Source of the DNA: ZC4RG35 sp964571765
GTDB lineage: Bacteria > Actinomycetota > Acidimicrobiia > Spongiisociales > ZC4RG35
Assembly: GCA_964571765.1 (NCBI GenBank)
Contig: CAZNDH010000004.1
Span: forward strand, 1 to 64,000
DNA length: 64,000 bases
Reading direction: 5' to 3'
In this document: positions 8,502-16,277 of the stretch, in pieces
Layout of the letters: the number at the start of each line of letters is the position of its first letter
Position numbering within the stretch: position 1 is the first letter of the stretch
Notes under the pieces: model-generated
The model's input: only the letters and a program-made list of their open reading frames with translations
What the model was told of the DNA's origin: nothing
The model's database searches: none
Made by a program: the position numbers and the translations under genes

Positions 8502-9935
8502 GTGACCCTCGACCCGATGATCCTTGGCCGGCGGGTCCGCCATCACCGGCGCCAGACCGGCCTCACCTTGGACCAGCTTGGCCGGCTGGTGGGAAAGCCT
8601 GCGCCCTACCTGTCACTTCTGGAGAACGGGAAGAAGGAGCCCCGGGTCAACCTGGTGATGTCTCTGGCGTCCGCATTGGGCGTCGACTCCTCCGACCTCC
8701 TCGACCCGACTCCACCCACGAGACGAGACGCCCTGGAGATCGAGCTTGCCCGGGCCCAGGGGTCCGCTTTGTTCAGAAGCCTCGACCTGCCCGAGGTCAA
8801 GGTGGGTGCCCGCATGGACAACCAGACCCTGGCCCACCTGGTAGGCCTCCACGAGGAGTTGCGTCGCCGGTCAACTCTGGGAGCCGCCGGGTCGGAGGAG
8901 GTGAGACGGGCCAACGGGCTCATCCACCGGGCTCTCGGCGAGACCGGCGGCTACCTGCCCCGAATCGAGGAAGCGGCTGCCGGTGCCCTTCGCAGCGCCG
9001 GGTACCACGGGCCCGGCCCATTCTCGTCGCGCCATCTCCTCGACCTGGTGGCCCACTGCGGCTTCGAGTTGCGTCCGATCGAGGACATGCCCGACTTCGC
9101 CAGGGCGATCATCGACACCGCAAACGGGAGGATCTACATCGCCCAACGAAACGAGTTGCGCACCCGCCAGGCCCGCAAGGCGGTGCTGCAGACAGTGGCC
9201 GGGTTCATCCTGGAACACGAAGTGGATCCCGACATGGAGACATTCCTCAGACAGCGCATGGAGACCGCGTACTTCGCTGCCGCGGTCCTAGTGCCCGAGT
9301 CGTCGGCGGTAGCCCACCTCGAAGACGCCCGGGAACAGAGGGACCTCGATGTCGAAGATGTCAAGGAGCTTTTCTACGTCTCGTACGAGATGGCAGCATG
9401 GAGGACCGCCAACCTCATCGGCCACCACCTGGGCATCCCCTGTCACATCATCGTCTCCGATCAGTTGGGGAGCGTGGTCAAGGGGATGGTCACCGACGGT
9501 GCCCCGGTCCCCCGCGACGAGCACGGAGGTCTGGAGACCCAGCGACTCTGTCGGCGCTGGGGTTCCCGGATCACCTTCGGATCACCCGACCGGTTCTCCA
9601 CTCACCACCAATACACCGATACCCCCACCGGCACCTTCTTCTGCACCACCCACATCGAGGCGGGGAGGGAGCCGGCCCACGCGGTGACCTTGGGAGTCCG
9701 CTTCGACGACGCCCGCTGGTTCCGGGGCCGAGACACTCCCCACCGGCAGACCTCGACCTGTCCCGACCCCACCTGCTGTCGGGAGCCCTCCGAGGAGCTG
9801 ACCCGTCGCTTCGGCGACTCCGTCAGGGTATCGGCTCGCTCCCGGGATCGGATCCTGGGGCTGATGGCCCCCGACCCCTACCCCGAGTTGGACATGCCTG
9901 CGGTCCTCGGGGTCCTCGAGCGCTACTCCCCGTGA
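8502..9935 (+). CDS. ramB: RamB/ScfR-type short-chain fatty acid/acetate metabolism regulator
   Basis: The 477-residue protein has an N-terminal XRE helix-turn-helix (residues about 8-62, with YLSLLENGKKEP), a central ImmA/IrrE-like region and a C-terminal ScfR domain with clustered cysteines (CPDPTCCRE). Length and architecture match RamB, which controls aceA, aceB and acetate genes in Corynebacterium and Mycobacterium. The GTG at 8502 has AAGGAGG about 10 nt upstream; an ATG at 8517 is possible. Divergence from aceBA supports the assignment. Confidence 0.85.
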   Translation: MTLDPMILGRRVRHHRRQTGLTLDQLGRLVGKPAPYLSLLENGKKEPRVNLVMSLASALGVDSSDLLDPTPPTRRDALEIELARAQGSALFRSLDLPEVKVGARMDNQTLAHLVGLHEELRRRSTLGAAGSEEVRRANGLIHRALGETGGYLPRIEEAAAGALRSAGYHGPGPFSSRHLLDLVAHCGFELRPIEDMPDFARAIIDTANGRIYIAQRNELRTRQARKAVLQTVAGFILEHEVDPDMETFLRQRMETAYFAAAVLVPESSAVAHLEDAREQRDLDVEDVKELFYVSYEMAAWRTANLIGHHLGIPCHIIVSDQLGSVVKGMVTDGAPVPRDEHGGLETQRLCRRWGSRITFGSPDRFSTHHQYTDTPTGTFFCTTHIEAGREPAHAVTLGVRFDDARWFRGRDTPHRQTSTCPDPTCCREPSEELTRRFGDSVRVSARSRDRILGLMAPDPYPELDMPAVLGVLERYSP

Positions 9936-9975
9936 GCATCCTCGAGCCAGCGCCTACTTGTCGTGTGGTGTTTTC

Positions 9976-11472
9976 CTACAACCCTGGGTGCGATCGGACG
10001 AAGTCCCTGAGGTGACCGGCCAGGGCTTGGCGCGACTTACGGTGCAGGTACATCATGTGGCCAGCCTCGTAATACTCCATACGGACGTTCGCTCTCACCT
10101 CGGGGTCGAGACCCATGTGGGAGAAGGTGTATTCGGTGGCGAAGTGCGGAGTGGCCAGGTCGTAGTAGCCATTGGCCACGAAGACCTTGGTCCCCCGCGA
10201 CCGTGAGAGCACCTCCCGCATCGCCTCGGAGGTGTCGACGTACTGGTTCTTGAAGGCCTCGTAATCCCAAGCCTCATTGACCTTCATCGACATGATCTCG
10301 TATATCCGTGGGGTCTCGAAGCCGAGCTGGTCGCGGAGCAGCTGGTTGAGAGCCGAGGCGGCCACGCCACCTGTGGCGTCGAGGCTGGGGTCGGCCTCGA
10401 TCCCCTCTCCCGCCTTGACCCGGTCGATGCCCGTGTACCGGGAGTCGATCCTGCCCACGGTGCGGTGGCGGTCGCGGAGCAGCTCTTTGCAGAATCGGAG
10501 GATGTGAAGCCTCAGGTCGTAGTGCTCGATGTAGTCGGCGGACACCCCGGTGTATTCACCGAGTCGGTACGCGATCTTGCCCCGGGCCCTGGCTTCGAGC
10601 CTGTCGCCTATGGCGAGGGCGCTCCAGTACTCGCCCAGGGCGAAATCCTCGACCTCGTCGAGGAACTTTCGCAAAGGCTGGCCCTGGTATTTCTTGGGGA
10701 GTCGGCCGTGATACCAGGCAGTGGCGGCGTAGGTGGGAAGGTAGAGGGCGTAGGGCAAGTCGTTCCCGGGGTGGAAGAGCAAGGTCTTGGGGTCGACCTT
10801 CACCGTCTGGTAGTTGAGGATCGAAGAGATCAGGATGATGCCGTTGAACTCCACGTTGTAGTTGGTGAACAGCTCTCGGGAGATGCCCGCCGCCCGCAGG
10901 GTCCCATAACTCTCGCCGGCGAGGAACTTGGGCGAGCCCCATCGGCCGTTCCGGTTCAAGTAGTGGACGATGAACTGGCTGAAAACCTCGATGTCTCGTT
11001 TGAAATTGTGGAACCCCTTGGCATCGTCCTTCTTTTCGGTGGTGCTGAAACCGGTTCCGATGGCGTCGATGCAGACCACGTCGGAAACGTCGAGGATCGA
11101 CTGGGGGTTGTCCACCAGACGACCCTGCATCCCCACCTTGAAGCCTTCATCGTCGAAGTCCATCCGCTTGGGTCCGAACAAGCCGAGGTGGAGCCACACC
11201 GTCGACGACCCAGGCCCCCCGTTGAAGCAGAAGAGGATGGGCCGCTTGGTCGGGTCGACGTCATCCTGGGTGTAGGAGACATGGAAGAAGGACACCTTCT
11301 TGTCATCGATCTCGAAGACCTGGGTGGCCGCTCGGGCGGTGTAGGCCACTTTCTTGCGCCCGAAGCTGCCGGTGAACTGCTTGGAGACCTGCTCCTCGGC
11401 GATCTCCGGGGTCTCCGACTCCTTGATCTCATCGGCTTGGGCGCTGTCCTCGCTGGTCTCTTCGTGGGACAT
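9976..11472 (-). CDS. Serine carboxypeptidase family S10 protein
   Basis: A 498-residue alpha/beta-hydrolase of peptidase family S10. Visible are the oxyanion motif NGGPGSS, the nucleophile GESYG, the late FVANGYYDLATP acid region and the EAGHM histidine motif, in the expected order. No signal peptide is evident; the first 35 residues are acidic and low complexity, so it may be cytoplasmic, which is common for bacterial S10 members. The ATG at 11472 is chosen because TAGCCT ends 7 nt upstream; a TTG 9 codons earlier is less likely. The natural substrate is unknown. Confidence 0.88.
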   Translation of the reverse strand: MSHEETSEDSAQADEIKESETPEIAEEQVSKQFTGSFGRKKVAYTARAATQVFEIDDKKVSFFHVSYTQDDVDPTKRPILFCFNGGPGSSTVWLHLGLFGPKRMDFDDEGFKVGMQGRLVDNPQSILDVSDVVCIDAIGTGFSTTEKKDDAKGFHNFKRDIEVFSQFIVHYLNRNGRWGSPKFLAGESYGTLRAAGISRELFTNYNVEFNGIILISSILNYQTVKVDPKTLLFHPGNDLPYALYLPTYAATAWYHGRLPKKYQGQPLRKFLDEVEDFALGEYWSALAIGDRLEARARGKIAYRLGEYTGVSADYIEHYDLRLHILRFCKELLRDRHRTVGRIDSRYTGIDRVKAGEGIEADPSLDATGGVAASALNQLLRDQLGFETPRIYEIMSMKVNEAWDYEAFKNQYVDTSEAMREVLSRSRGTKVFVANGYYDLATPHFATEYTFSHMGLDPEVRANVRMEYYEAGHMMYLHRKSRQALAGHLRDFVRSHPGL

Positions 11473-11479
11473 GGTCGGC

Positions 11480-11485
11480 AGGCTA
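11480..11485 (-). promoter_or_regulatory. Leaderless -10 of the S10 peptidase gene
   Basis: TAGCCT on the minus strand with a 7-nt spacer to the ATG at 11472. Confidence 0.5.
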
Positions 11486-11546
11486 AACAGGTCGGGCAAC
11501 AGGGGGCCCGATTGCCAGGCGCCGGCAATCTGTCACAACGCTGTCA

Positions 11547-11552
11547 TACCAT
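11547..11552 (+). promoter_or_regulatory. Leaderless -10 of the YgjP-type gene
   Basis: TACCAT with a 6-nt spacer to the ATG at 11559. Confidence 0.5.
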
Positions 11553-11558
11553 CGGGCC

Positions 11559-12083
11559 ATGATCGATTTGCCGGTCCACGTGGTCCGCAGTCACAAGCGG
11601 AAGCGAACTGCGCAGGCCCAGTTGAGGGAGGGAAGGCTGCGAGTGATGATTCCCGCCGGGTTGGATGCCGAGGAGGAGTCGCGGCTGGTCGACCTGCTGA
11701 CCGACAGGGCCCGACGCAAGCTGTCATCGGCGACCGTCGATCTCGAGGCCCGCGCTGCCTCCCTTGCCGACAGGTTCACGCTGACCGCGCCGGCCAGGAT
11801 CATCTGGTCCGACCGCCAAGTGACCCGGTGGGGATCGTGCACCCCCGCCGAAGGGACCATCCGCATCTCCAACCGGCTCTCTGCCATGCCGGGATGGGTT
11901 CTCGACTCGGTGATCATCCACGAGTTGGCCCATCTCGAAGTGCCCAACCACGGCCCCCGGTTTCAGGCGCTGATAGATAGGTACCCGCTGGCAGAGAGGG
12001 CCAAGGGATACCTGATCGCCAAGGCGGAACAGCACCCTGAGATCGCGGTCGGCCCCGACGAACCCGCCTGTGAGACCGTCTGA
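11559..12083 (+). CDS. YgjP-like zinc metallopeptidase domain protein
   Basis: The 174-residue protein has the zinc-binding helix IIHELAHLEVPNHGPRF near residues 124-140, preceded by RWGSCTPAEGTIRISNRL, the standard YgjP/DUF45 pattern related to WLM and SprT peptidases. It lacks a signal peptide. The family is widespread but its substrates are unclear. It converges on the PspC gene with 2 bp between stop codons. Confidence 0.88.
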   Translation: MIDLPVHVVRSHKRKRTAQAQLREGRLRVMIPAGLDAEEESRLVDLLTDRARRKLSSATVDLEARAASLADRFTLTAPARIIWSDRQVTRWGSCTPAEGTIRISNRLSAMPGWVLDSVIIHELAHLEVPNHGPRFQALIDRYPLAERAKGYLIAKAEQHPEIAVGPDEPACETV

Positions 12084-12085
12084 GA

Positions 12086-12283
12086 TCAGCCTTGTCCGGG
12101 TTGGCCGGGGATGACCACGGCTGCGATCAGGTAGCCGATGACACCGGGAAATATCCCGGTCAACACCGTGCCCACCACCCAGCCGAGACGGACCACGGTG
12201 GAGTCCAGCCCGAAGTACTCGGCAATCCCACCACAGACCCCGGAGATCTTGCGGTCGGTGGCGGAGAGATAGAGACGCTTCAT
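12086..12283 (-). CDS. PspC domain membrane protein
   Basis: A 65-residue single-domain PspC protein (LYLSATDRKISGVCGGIAEYFGLDSTVVRL) with two hydrophobic segments filling residues 31-60. PspC domains belong to envelope-stress responses; a stand-alone one of this size is common in actinobacteria and usually functionally undefined. The ATG at 12283 follows a TAGGTT -10 by 7 nt. Confidence 0.85.
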   Translation of the reverse strand: MKRLYLSATDRKISGVCGGIAEYFGLDSTVVRLGWVVGTVLTGIFPGVIGYLIAAVVIPGQPGQG

Positions 12284-12290
12284 GGTCTCG

Positions 12291-12296
12291 AACCTA
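12291..12296 (-). promoter_or_regulatory. Leaderless -10 of the PspC gene
   Basis: TAGGTT on the minus strand with a 7-nt spacer to the ATG at 12283. The rest of the gap to the E2 gene (12297-12402) holds only short GC hairpins, one reading CCCTG-GTTC-CAGGG, that might end the E2 transcript. Confidence 0.5.
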
Positions 12297-12402
12297 GTCC
12301 GACCCCTGAGTTAGCTTCGACCCGTGCCGTCGCGTGCCGTCCACCCTGGTTCCAGGGGTCGCAAAGCGGGCTCACCACCCGGGGTGTGACGGGCTCTCAA
12401 GC

Positions 12403-13719
12403 TCAGCCTGCGAGGAACAGGGCGGGCTCTTCGAGGTTCTCGATGAGGAGGGCGAGGAACCTTCTGCCCATCGCCCCGTCGATCACCCGGTGGTCGTAGG
12501 ACAGCGACAGCGGCATCACCGGAGCGATCACGATGTCGTCGCCGAAGACGATCGGCCTGGATCGGGCCATCCCCACCGAGAGGATCGCGGTGGTGCCGTG
12601 GGGCACGATTGGCGTGCCATGGCCCCCGCCCACCGCCCCGATGTTGGACACGGTGAATGTCTGCCCGGTGAGCTCCTCGACGCTAAGGGTTCGGCTCTTC
12701 GCCCCCTCGCCCAGCCGTCGCACCTCGGCGGCCAGGTCGAGGACCCCTCGGCTTGCGGCGTCCCGGACCACCGCTACCAGCAGCCCGTCGGGGGTGTCGA
12801 CCGCTATGCCGATGTCGTAGGTGGGATGCACGACCAGATCGTCCCCGTCGATGGTGGCGTTGAACTCCGGGTGGGCCTCCAGGGCGGGGACCACCGCCTT
12901 GACCACCAGGGCCTCCACAGGGATCTTCAGCCCGTGGCGTAGTCCGAGGGCGTCACGCACCTCGAGGAGGCGGGTGGCATCAACATCCTCGAATGCGGTG
13001 ACATGGGGAATCTCTGCCCAGCTGCGCGACATGTTGGCCGCGATCGTCTTGCGGAGACGGTTCATCGGATGCCTTCCGGCGGCGGTCCCCACCCGACCGG
13101 AGGGGGTGGTCCCATCCCGGGCTGTCACCTCGGGTCGAGCCGGCTCCGGCTGGGGAGCCGCCGGCTCCAGGGGCGGCTCTGATGAGACCGGAGTGCTGAT
13201 GAGCGCCTCGACGTCCTCGCGGGTGATCCGTCCCCCGGGCCCGGTTCCGCTCACCAGGGCCAGATCGATGTGGTGGTCCCGGGCCAGCTTCCTCACCAGG
13301 GGCAGGGCCTTGACGGCACCTTCCCCGGCAGGGTCGTGCTGTGGTGTCGTGGTCAGGCTCTCCGCCTCCTCGCTGAGGGAGCCCACTATCGGGGCCATCG
13401 ACGTCTCTCCCGCCGGGCTCCCCTCCCGTGTTCTCTGCTCTGCCCCTGCCGGGGCCCCCGCCTCACCCTCACCCGATTCCCCGGGCTCTCCGATCACCAC
13501 GAGCACTTGACCGACCTCGACAGTGGCGCCTTCAGCACCGCCATGGCGGAGAACCACTCCGGCATACGGCGATGGGATCTCAACCACCGCCTTGTCGGTC
13601 TCTACCTCGACGATGGGTTGGTCCTCGGCGACGGTTTCGCCTTCGGCAACCAACCACCTGACGATCTCGGCCTCAGTGAGGCCCTCACCTATGTCGGGAA
13701 GCCTGAACTCTCGGGGCAC
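12403..13719 (-). CDS. Dihydrolipoamide acyltransferase (E2) of a 2-oxoacid dehydrogenase complex
   Basis: The 438-residue protein has one N-terminal lipoyl domain (lipoylated lysine in VETDKAVVEI near residue 44), an Ala/Pro/Glu-rich linker, a peripheral subunit-binding domain around residues 135-170 (VRKLARDHHIDLALVSGTGPGGRITREDV) and a catalytic domain ending SLSYDHRVIDGAMG with the HxxxD acetyltransferase motif. GTG at 13719 has GGAGGAT 6 nt upstream inside the end of E1beta. With the two E1 genes it forms a branched-chain or pyruvate-type complex; E3 is not encoded here. Confidence 0.92.
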   Translation of the reverse strand: MPREFRLPDIGEGLTEAEIVRWLVAEGETVAEDQPIVEVETDKAVVEIPSPYAGVVLRHGGAEGATVEVGQVLVVIGEPGESGEGEAGAPAGAEQRTREGSPAGETSMAPIVGSLSEEAESLTTTPQHDPAGEGAVKALPLVRKLARDHHIDLALVSGTGPGGRITREDVEALISTPVSSEPPLEPAAPQPEPARPEVTARDGTTPSGRVGTAAGRHPMNRLRKTIAANMSRSWAEIPHVTAFEDVDATRLLEVRDALGLRHGLKIPVEALVVKAVVPALEAHPEFNATIDGDDLVVHPTYDIGIAVDTPDGLLVAVVRDAASRGVLDLAAEVRRLGEGAKSRTLSVEELTGQTFTVSNIGAVGGGHGTPIVPHGTTAILSVGMARSRPIVFGDDIVIAPVMPLSLSYDHRVIDGAMGRRFLALLIENLEEPALFLAG

Positions 13720-14700
13720 CTAACCATCCTCCAGTGTGCTCTCGGCGGCTGCCACTATCCGCTCCACCGAAGGAAGGTAGTGATGCTCGCCTCTCTTCAG
13801 CGGGAAGATGGTGTCCCATCCGGTCACCCGACGCACCGGTGAGCGCAACCGGTAGAGACAACGCTCCTGGATGGTGGCCACCACCTCGGCGCCAAAGCCG
13901 GCGGTGAGGGGGGCCTCGTGGACCACCACCGCTCGGCCGGTCTTGTCGACGCTGGCGGCTATCCCCGCCCGGTCGAGTGGCGCCAGGGTGCGCAGGTCGA
14001 GCACCTCGACCGAGATCCCCGACTCCTCGAGGGTCCCGGCGGCTTGCCGGGTCTCGCGGAGCATTGCACCCCAGGAGATCAGGGTGAGGTCCTCACCGGT
14101 GCGCTCCACCCGCAAGGGCCCGATGTCGACCTTGTAGTAGATCTCGGGGATCTCCTCTTTGACCGCCCGGTAGAGACGGATCGGCTCGAGGAAGATGACA
14201 GGGTCGAGGTCCTCGATGGCAGCCAGCATCAATCCCCGGGCATCGCGGGGGGTGGAGGGGACCACTACCTTGACCCCCGGGATGTGGGCCAGGATGGCCT
14301 CGGTCGACTCGGAGTGGTGCTCGGCGGCGCCTATCCCACCTCCGTAGGGGATCCTGATGACCATGGGCGCAGTGAAACGGTGGTTGGAGCGGTTCCGGAT
14401 CCGGGCGACATGATTGATGATCTGGTCGTACGCCGGGTAGGCGAAACCGAGGAACTGGATCTCGGCCACCGGGCGCAGTCCGGCCACCGCCATGCCGAAC
14501 GCGGCACCGACGATCCCCGACTCGGCGACCGGGGTGTCGACCACCCGGTCGACACCGTGGCGCTCCCGCAGCCTATCGGTCACCCGGAACACCCCTCCGG
14601 CCCGCCCGATGTCCTCCCCGATGAGCAGGACACGCTCGTCCGTGGCCAAAGCCGTATCCAGCGCGGAATTGATCGCCTGCGCGAGGTTGAGCTCAGCCAC
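13720..14700 (-). CDS. 2-oxoacid dehydrogenase E1 beta subunit
   Basis: The 326-residue protein (start MAELNLAQAINSALDTAL) is a transketolase-like E1beta that pairs with E1alpha to decarboxylate a 2-oxoacid with thiamine diphosphate. Motifs GEDIGRAGGVFRVTD, DTPVAESGIVGAAFG and FLEPIRLYR are typical and length is normal. The GTG at 14700 is the last of several copies of the same start sequence, because a 100-bp tandem repeat occupies the junction with E1alpha. Only this copy is in frame with the protein. The substrate (branched-chain versus pyruvate) cannot be settled from sequence alone. Confidence 0.9.
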   Translation of the reverse strand: MAELNLAQAINSALDTALATDERVLLIGEDIGRAGGVFRVTDRLRERHGVDRVVDTPVAESGIVGAAFGMAVAGLRPVAEIQFLGFAYPAYDQIINHVARIRNRSNHRFTAPMVIRIPYGGGIGAAEHHSESTEAILAHIPGVKVVVPSTPRDARGLMLAAIEDLDPVIFLEPIRLYRAVKEEIPEIYYKVDIGPLRVERTGEDLTLISWGAMLRETRQAAGTLEESGISVEVLDLRTLAPLDRAGIAASVDKTGRAVVVHEAPLTAGFGAEVVATIQERCLYRLRSPVRRVTGWDTIFPLKRGEHHYLPSVERIVAAAESTLEDG

Positions 14701-15055
14701 GCCGAACCCCGCTCTCGTCGCAACCACCCCCGGTGAGCGGGGGGTCTGAGGGGGGTCGTCCCCCCTCGGATGACACCTGCGCGAGGTTGAGCTCAGCCAC
14801 GCCGAACCCCGCTCTCGTCGCAACCACCCCNNNNNNNNNNNNNNNNNNNNNNNNNNNNNNNNNNNNNNNNNNNNNNNNNNNNNNNNNNNNNNNNNNNNNN
14901 NNNNNNNNNNNNNNNNNNNNNNNNNNNNNNCCTGCGCGAGGTTGAGCTCAGCCACGCCGAACCCCGCTCTCGTCGCAACCACCCCCGGTGAGCGGGGGGT
15001 CTGAGGGGGGTCGTCCCCCCTCGGATGACACCTGCGCGAGGTTGAGCTCAGCCAC
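14676..15055. repeat. 100-bp tandem repeat at the E1alpha/E1beta junction, interrupted by an assembly gap
   Basis: Repeat copies begin at 14676, 14776, 14931 and 15031 with an exact 100-bp period on each side of the gap. Each unit holds the first 24 nt of the E1beta gene (GTGGCTGAGCTCAACCTCGC and 4 more bases) plus 76 nt of foreign-looking sequence containing two GC hairpins: GAGGGGGG-TCGT-CCCCCCTC and ACCCCC...GGGGGT. Reading E1beta from the first copy ends in a stop after one unit, so the array separates two genes that would otherwise overlap by 8 nt. The true copy number is hidden by the gap. Confidence 0.9.
14831..14930. other. Assembly gap (100 N) inside the tandem repeat
   Basis: Exactly 100 undetermined bases with the same repeat on either side. 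The size is the conventional placeholder and probably not the real distance. Confidence 0.98.
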
Positions 15056-16079
15056 GACCGGCTTCCTCAGCCTCCCTGGCCTGTTCGAGGAGGGGATCTG
15101 TGGGCTCGGCGTACATCCGGCGGAACATCTCCTCCGACGTGGGCGGAGAGACCCCCTCGGCCCAGCTGACCGCGGCCTCGATCCGCTGCGACGCCTCCTG
15201 CTCCAGACTCTGCTGGCTGGCGGAGTCCCAAGCACCGGAGCGTTCCAGCAGCCGGCGTACTCTCTCCAGGGGGTCGCGGGCCTCCCATTCGGCAACCTGG
15301 TGATCGTCGCGGTAGCGACCCGGGTCGTCGGAGGTGGTGTGGGGTCCCATCCGGTAGGTCACCGCCTCGACCAGGCTGGGCCCTCGCCCGCTCCTCGCCC
15401 GCTCTGCTGCCTCCCGCACCGCCACCAACACCGCCACCACGTCGTTGCCGTCGACCCTGGCGCCCGGCATGCCATACGCATCGGCCTTGTTGGCGATGGT
15501 CTCCGACCGGGTCTGCTCCTCGACCGGGTAGGAGATGGCCCACCCGTTGTTCTGACAGAAGAAGACCGTGGGCGTCTCGTAGACCGCGGCGAAGTTCATC
15601 GCCTCGTGGAAGTCACCTTCCGAGGTGGCCCCGTCACCGAAGGAGGCCAGTGCGATCCGTCGGCTCCCTTTGAGATGCTCTGCCCAGGCAAGCCCGACGG
15701 CGTGGATCATGTGACCGCCCACGGTGATCGACGGCGGTAGCACGTTGACCCCTTGGGGGACCTCCCCGCCGCGTTCGTCGCCGGTCCGCCCCAGGATGAG
15801 CAGCTCCCAGGGGTATCCCGCTTTCCAGTTCAGGGCGGCATCGCGGTAGGTGCCCGCCACCCAGTCACCGGCTTCGAGAGCAGCAGCCGCCCCAATCTGT
15901 GCCGCCTCCTGACCCCGGAAGGGGGCGTAGGTGGCCAGCCGACCCTGCCGCTGCATGGCCATCGACTTCTCGTCGTAGGTGCGGGCCTCCACCATGTCGG
16001 CGTAGAGGGCTTTGGTCTCCTCGAGAGTGACCGGCAACCGGTCGCGCACCGACCCGTCCAGGTTGATCAGGGTGAACAT
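15048..16079 (-). CDS. 2-oxoacid dehydrogenase E1 alpha subunit
   Basis: The 343-residue thiamine-diphosphate-binding subunit carries the TPP motif GDGATSEGDFHEAMNFAAVYETPTVFFCQNN (given in part; GDG to NN) near residues 155-185 and the phosphorylation-loop region YRMGPHTTSDDPGRYR. The ATG at 16079 has GGGGAG 6 nt upstream; an in-frame extension of 24 codons upstream is not family-like. The C-terminus runs into the repeat array. It is the first gene of the E1alpha-E1beta-E2 operon. Confidence 0.92.
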   Translation of the reverse strand: MFTLINLDGSVRDRLPVTLEETKALYADMVEARTYDEKSMAMQRQGRLATYAPFRGQEAAQIGAAAALEAGDWVAGTYRDAALNWKAGYPWELLILGRTGDERGGEVPQGVNVLPPSITVGGHMIHAVGLAWAEHLKGSRRIALASFGDGATSEGDFHEAMNFAAVYETPTVFFCQNNGWAISYPVEEQTRSETIANKADAYGMPGARVDGNDVVAVLVAVREAAERARSGRGPSLVEAVTYRMGPHTTSDDPGRYRDDHQVAEWEARDPLERVRRLLERSGAWDSASQQSLEQEASQRIEAAVSWAEGVSPPTSEEMFRRMYAEPTDPLLEQAREAEEAGRG

Positions 16080-16119
16080 CTGCCGCTCCCCATTGATAGC
16101 AGTCTGCCCTGATGCGCCC

Positions 16120-16136
16120 GGCGATGTCGGATCGCC
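16120..16136. promoter_or_regulatory. Inverted repeat upstream of the 2-oxoacid dehydrogenase operon
   Basis: GGCGAT-GTCGG-ATCGCC, a perfect 6+6 bp repeat with 5-nt centre, lies 41-57 nt before the E1alpha start, where an operator would be expected. A second perfect palindrome, CGTGAGCTCACG, lies farther up at 16184-16195. Nothing else is visible in the 198-bp gap to ftsK. Confidence 0.4.
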
Positions 16137-16277
16137 TTCGGTCCGGATCAACGACTCGAGCCCGTGCCCCAGCCCCTGGCTTGCGTGAGCTCACGTCCTG
16201 GGGGATTCCTTTTTTGTCCCCACGGATTGGTGGTCGGCGAGCTCAGGAGCTGGCCTGTGCCTGTGTTCTTGGCCCGG

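Noticed and set aside
8482..8505. A 7-codon leader peptide (MKEESSK) overlapping the RamB-like start
   Set aside because: Its start codon coincides with the Shine-Dalgarno of the regulator, so the frame is most likely incidental.
14701..14982. N-terminal extension of E1beta reading through the repeat and the undetermined bases
   Set aside because: The extension is repeat sequence and undetermined residues; family length and motif position fit the GTG at 14700.
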